Origin: Novosphingobium sp. BW1
GTDB taxonomy: Bacteria; Pseudomonadota; Alphaproteobacteria; Sphingomonadales; Sphingomonadaceae
NCBI RefSeq assembly: GCF_008107685.1
Contig: NZ_VIRF01000058.1
Location: 186,001 to 250,000, forward strand
Direction: 5' to 3'
DNA length: 64,000 bases
Shown piece by piece: positions 61,557-64,000 of this stretch. Positions within the stretch are counted from its first letter, which is position 1, and each line of letters begins with the position of its first letter. Position numbers and translations under genes: made by a program. The notes beneath the pieces were generated by a model. It had not been told where the DNA came from, ran no database searches, and saw only the letters and a program-made list of their open reading frames with translations.

Positions 61557-61922
61557 TTGCCGCTGCCAGCTCCCTTGCTCAAAGAGATGATCTCGGGCGC
61601 TACGGACGCGGTAGAGCTTAACCAGTTCCTGTCTTTACTGAACGGCATGCCGCTGCACTCGACCGTCCGCTCCGCATTGGCGACGAGACCGGCCGACCTG
61701 CTCGCGGCAGTGATCGACGGCGTCGTGCGCCTACTTGGAACACTCGCTATCCTCGACCGGAATGAGGCAATCGCATGGGGCGATGCGATCTGGGAGCAAG
61801 AGCTTGTCGACCGCCTCGCACCTGCATTGGATTGCGTCCTCAATCTCATCATCCGAGGTAAGAGCGTCTCCGATGCGCAGTTGACCGCCATGAACAGCGT
61901 CACAAAGCCGCCCACGAGCTGA
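61557..61922 (+). CDS. Unrecognised protein, middle fragment of a probably frameshifted gene
   Basis: A 121-residue frame (TTG 61557) with no known domain: helical, soluble sequence such as ATDAVELNQFLSLLNGMPLH and PADLLAAVIDGVVRLLG. A better start, ATG 61529 with MSKFNRMTIVAAASSLA, lies in the previous frame and runs into this one near CAAAGAGATG at about 61580. The stop at 61922 is again a frame change: from 61862 the frame of the next gene is open. It sits in an island between the IS5 remnant and the integrase stub. Confidence 0.5.
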   Translation: MPLPAPLLKEMISGATDAVELNQFLSLLNGMPLHSTVRSALATRPADLLAAVIDGVVRLLGTLAILDRNEAIAWGDAIWEQELVDRLAPALDCVLNLIIRGKSVSDAQLTAMNSVTKPPTS

Positions 61923-61990
61923 CCCCGCCTGCAATCGCGTCCGGCGAGGGATCATGGGAGTTCAACGCCAACGTTACGAAGCTGCAGAAC

Positions 61991-63019
61991 TTGCTGTATG
62001 CGGGCAGTGCCGACGTCTGTAGGCGTTTCCACCAGCTGCCAGAGGGCGCCAGCGCCTTCATCGCTTGGATCCCCGACCTGATCAAATGCGCCGATGAGGC
62101 CGGCACGCAGGAACCGTGGGAACTCGTCGGCGGCGCGCCTGCCGGTCTCGGCAAGATCCGCGAGATCCTTGTTCGCGTCAGGATCATCGCGGGCGATGCT
62201 GCCGGGGGAACTGCGCATCCGGGCGTGAAATCCGCCACGCTCCTCGGCAAGGCAAAACCCTACAACGCGCTCCGTCTTGTCGCCTCAGTGGTCGAGAAGC
62301 GGGTGGCGACGGCGCGCAACGAGCTGGCAGCATCGATCCAGTCCCAGCTCGAAGACGACGGCGTTGAGGCTCTGGTGCATGTCGTGGAAGACCCCGACGG
62401 AATCCTCCCATGGTCACCCAGCAAGGCGCTCCTCGTGATCCCAGTGATTTCGCAGATGGAAATCGACAGTTACGCGATCGCGACGCTAGCCGCCTGTCAA
62501 GCCGTTCCAGACGACATCAGGCTCACCGTGATGCCGAGCGTCGACGGACGGGTGCTGCCGACGCGTAGCGTCAGCGGCTATGAGACGCTGCTACCTCTCC
62601 CCGACGAGGCCGACATCTGGATCGAACAACTCGACCTCCCCGCATTCCGCGCGGAAATCTCGCCGATCGTGAACTTGGCTGTGGCGAAGGCATCGGCCTT
62701 ACAGTCGATGGACCGTCTCAATCTAGGCATCCCCGGTCGCCCCCATGGCGAACTAGAAGCACGCAAGACGCTCGAGGATGAGCTCGCCTCGACGCGAGAC
62801 CTACTGGTGGCGAAGGTCGACGATCTCGACCCAGAAGGCTCAGCCCTCGCTTTATCGCTGCTTGACCGCATCCGCTCTGGCGAGACCAACTTCGCGGATA
62901 GCGTCCAGGAGTTCACTGTGATCCAACTGCCGAACGAGGTTATTCAAGAACTATCCGGCTTGCAGATTGCACTCGACGACGCCGAGTTCGAGTGCAGCAG
63001 GGCAGGATGCAGGAGCTGA
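61991..63019 (+). CDS. Unrecognised island protein, C-terminal part of a probably frameshifted gene
   Basis: A 342-residue frame (TTG 61991, but open from 61862) of unknown family. The sequence is soluble and mixed, with EVS-rich and Leu-rich helices: LLYAGSADVCRRFHQLPEGA, PYNALRLVASVVEKRVATA, LVIPVISQMEIDSYAIATLA, and a Glu/Asp-rich C-terminus (LDPEGSALALSLLDRIRSGE). No membrane segment, no nuclease or ATPase motif. If one base is restored near 61905 it joins the preceding frame in the same reading frame as ATG 61529, giving a 496-residue protein. Restriction to an island beside tRNA-Ser hints at an accessory role; the function is unknown. Confidence 0.6.
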   Translation: MLYAGSADVCRRFHQLPEGASAFIAWIPDLIKCADEAGTQEPWELVGGAPAGLGKIREILVRVRIIAGDAAGGTAHPGVKSATLLGKAKPYNALRLVASVVEKRVATARNELAASIQSQLEDDGVEALVHVVEDPDGILPWSPSKALLVIPVISQMEIDSYAIATLAACQAVPDDIRLTVMPSVDGRVLPTRSVSGYETLLPLPDEADIWIEQLDLPAFRAEISPIVNLAVAKASALQSMDRLNLGIPGRPHGELEARKTLEDELASTRDLLVAKVDDLDPEGSALALSLLDRIRSGETNFADSVQEFTVIQLPNEVIQELSGLQIALDDAEFECSRAGCRS

Positions 63020-63168
63020 ATCGCTGTCAATTGGGTCGCTCGCCTATCCGGGGCAGCTGTTTCTTGAGAAGCGAATGATCGCCTGTAATGAGCGCCAGCA
63101 TATGAAGATGAGGTAGGTCGATGGCAATGGGTCCAAAGCGGCGTACCGCTTCTTGTCGAACAGCTCGG

Positions 63169-63540
63169 TCACCGAAGAGCACAGTCTGGCTGGCGATTTC
63201 CAAGCGACAGCGCGTCGTGCAGCCAGTTGCGATGCGCGGCCAGAACCTTGGCTGCGGCTTCCCGAAAGGTCGGGATCCCTTGCGCCTTTCGCCGCTCGAA
63301 GATCGGATCGAGCCCGAGCTCAACCCAACTTCGGATATCACGGGCTCGTTCGCGCGCATCGGCAAGCGATACCATCGCGGCGCTGCCGAGCCCGAAGTCG
63401 CGACACATTCCATGCCTCTTTACCCGGCACACCCAGCTTTTCGAACCAGTAGGCTGGACGACGAGATAGAGATCAACACCATCGCCCAACCGGCCCGGAC
63501 GCCGGGCTGCCTTCACGACCGTTGCGGAAAGCTTACCCAT
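63169..63540 (-). pseudogene. P4-type tyrosine integrase, N-terminal stub
   Basis: Starting at ATG 63540, the frame reads MGKLSATVVKAARRPGRLGD, LYLVVQPTGSKSWVCRVK, MCRDFGLGSAAMVSLADARE and FERRKAQGIPTFREAAAKVL, the arm-binding N-terminal domain of P4-like integrases. It breaks off at 63169 with no catalytic domain. Beyond this, a minus-strand frame around 63027-63210 contains a protein-like end (RFGPIAIDLPHLHMLALI) that may belong to a different lost gene. Its start lies 146 bp from the tRNA-Ser 3' end, the classical integration site. Upstream there are two direct repeats near GTGGGGAAGAAT and GTGGAAGAAT (63542-63566) that could be arm sites. Confidence 0.8.
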
Positions 63541-63685
63541 GACCAAAATTCTTCCACATTCTTCCCCACATTTCCAATCGGTCACCGGTGGATGGGGCTG
63601 GATGCAGACGGACGCGAATCACTAACCAAGCCAAGGAAACCCCTGGACTTCCCAGTGTTCAGATGGACATGGGAAGAGAGGTGAT

Positions 63686-63775
63686 TGGCGGACAGGGTGG
63701 GATTCGAACCCACGGTGAGCTTGCACCCACGGCGGTTTTCAAGACCGCTGCCTTAAACCACTCGGCCACCTGTCC
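63686..63775 (-). tRNA. tRNA-Ser (anticodon UGA)
   Basis: A 90-nt class II tRNA. The acceptor stem GGACAGG / CCTGTCC, the discriminator G and an encoded CCA are all present. The anticodon loop CTTGAAA carries TGA (63739-63741), giving Ser for UCA codons. A long variable arm and GTTCGAATC in the T loop support the assignment. The 225 bp beyond its 5' end (63776-64000) contain no gene I can support, only a 12-bp direct repeat CAAAGCCTTGTG at about 63870 and 63932. Confidence 0.96.
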
Positions 63776-64000
63776 GCGCTGACCTTGCGCATAGAGAAAC
63801 GTGCGCGGAGTGCAAGGTGGAATTGTGTGAGATTGGCGTTGCGACCTGGTGATGGCGAAGTTGCACGACCAAAGCCTTGTGGCATGCGGCAATTTGCGTG
63901 GGAAGGCACGGTGGGCCGGTTTGCAAACGCAAAGCCTTGTGCGAAAACCATGGGTGATGAAATTCCGATTCCGCCCCCTTCGTTCTGTCCCCGTCGCACT

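Noticed and set aside
63027..63413. 128-residue minus-strand frame overlapping the integrase stub
   Set aside because: Only its last 50 residues look protein-like and no domain is seen; it may be the end of a lost gene.
63739..63999. 86-residue frame over the tRNA-Ser gene
   Set aside because: It runs through the tRNA and has no coding signs.
1..64000. CRISPR array, rRNA operon, CIRCE element or riboswitch
   Set aside because: I found no regular spacer-repeat array, no rRNA genes, no TTAGCACTC-N9-GAGTGCTAA and no recognisable riboswitch.

Overview
The window looks like the chromosome of a GC-rich alphaproteobacterium of the order Sphingomonadales, close to Novosphingobium or Erythrobacteraceae. 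The support is the gene order (rph-rdgB-hemW-xerC divergent from hrcA-grpE; rsmI-yraN near gshB; dnaK-dnaJ), a PhaR-type regulator, a GGAAC-N16-CGTT stress promoter, and CTTG-N17-CCTATAT heat-shock promoter geometry. This assignment is inference from content, not from a database search. Most of the 64 kb is core chromosome with dense, short-spaced genes.

Layout. 1-5.3 kb: a TonB-dependent receptor of ZnuD type cut by the window edge, with a Zur-like operator, then PilZ, tyrS, a DOMON-like/NamZ pair and a YgiD-type dioxygenase. 5.3-8.7 kb: a minus-strand operon MoxR ATPase-GFA-DUF817-VWA. 8.8-10.5 kb: a NYN/LOTUS RNase-like gene and three small unrecognised reading frames. 10.7-14 kb: parE and an LpoA-like lipoprotein. 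14-17 kb: rsmI, yraN, a His-rich secreted protein, gshB and a broken dedA. 17-27 kb: xerC, hemW, rdgB, rph, hrcA, grpE, a stress lipoprotein, a DUF4157-like peptidase, a PCu(A)C copper chaperone, dnaK and dnaJ. 27-41 kb: a patatin-like lipase, radA, cvpA, a NifU-like protein, an MHS transporter overlapping alr, phaR, proS, DUF805, an M28 peptidase and rnr. 41-45.5 kb: a universal stress protein, then pdhC, two hotdog thioesterase paralogues and lpd.

45.5-57.5 kb is a coherent short-chain-acid module. One minus-strand run (DcaP-like porin, MHS transporter, Pat-like acetyltransferase, prpE) diverges from acs and a LuxR-type response regulator. The regulator is convergent with a transporter-fused hybrid histidine kinase. 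This matches the acetate-switch arrangement acs-crbR-crbS, with uptake, activation and likely post-translational control in one place.

57.8-61 kb holds an S9 peptidase and a formylglycine-generating enzyme. 61-63.8 kb is a decayed accessory strip next to tRNA-Ser(UGA): an IS5-type transposase remnant, an unrecognised gene that seems split by two opposite frameshifts, and the N-terminal stub of a P4-type integrase beside the tRNA 3' end.

I see no CRISPR array, rRNA operon or intact mobile element. The observations I rate highest are the thioesterase pair in which one copy has lost its catalytic Asp, the acs-centred CrbRS/Pat cluster, the dedA deletion explained by a 9-bp repeat, the frameshift-split island gene and the ZnuD/Zur site.
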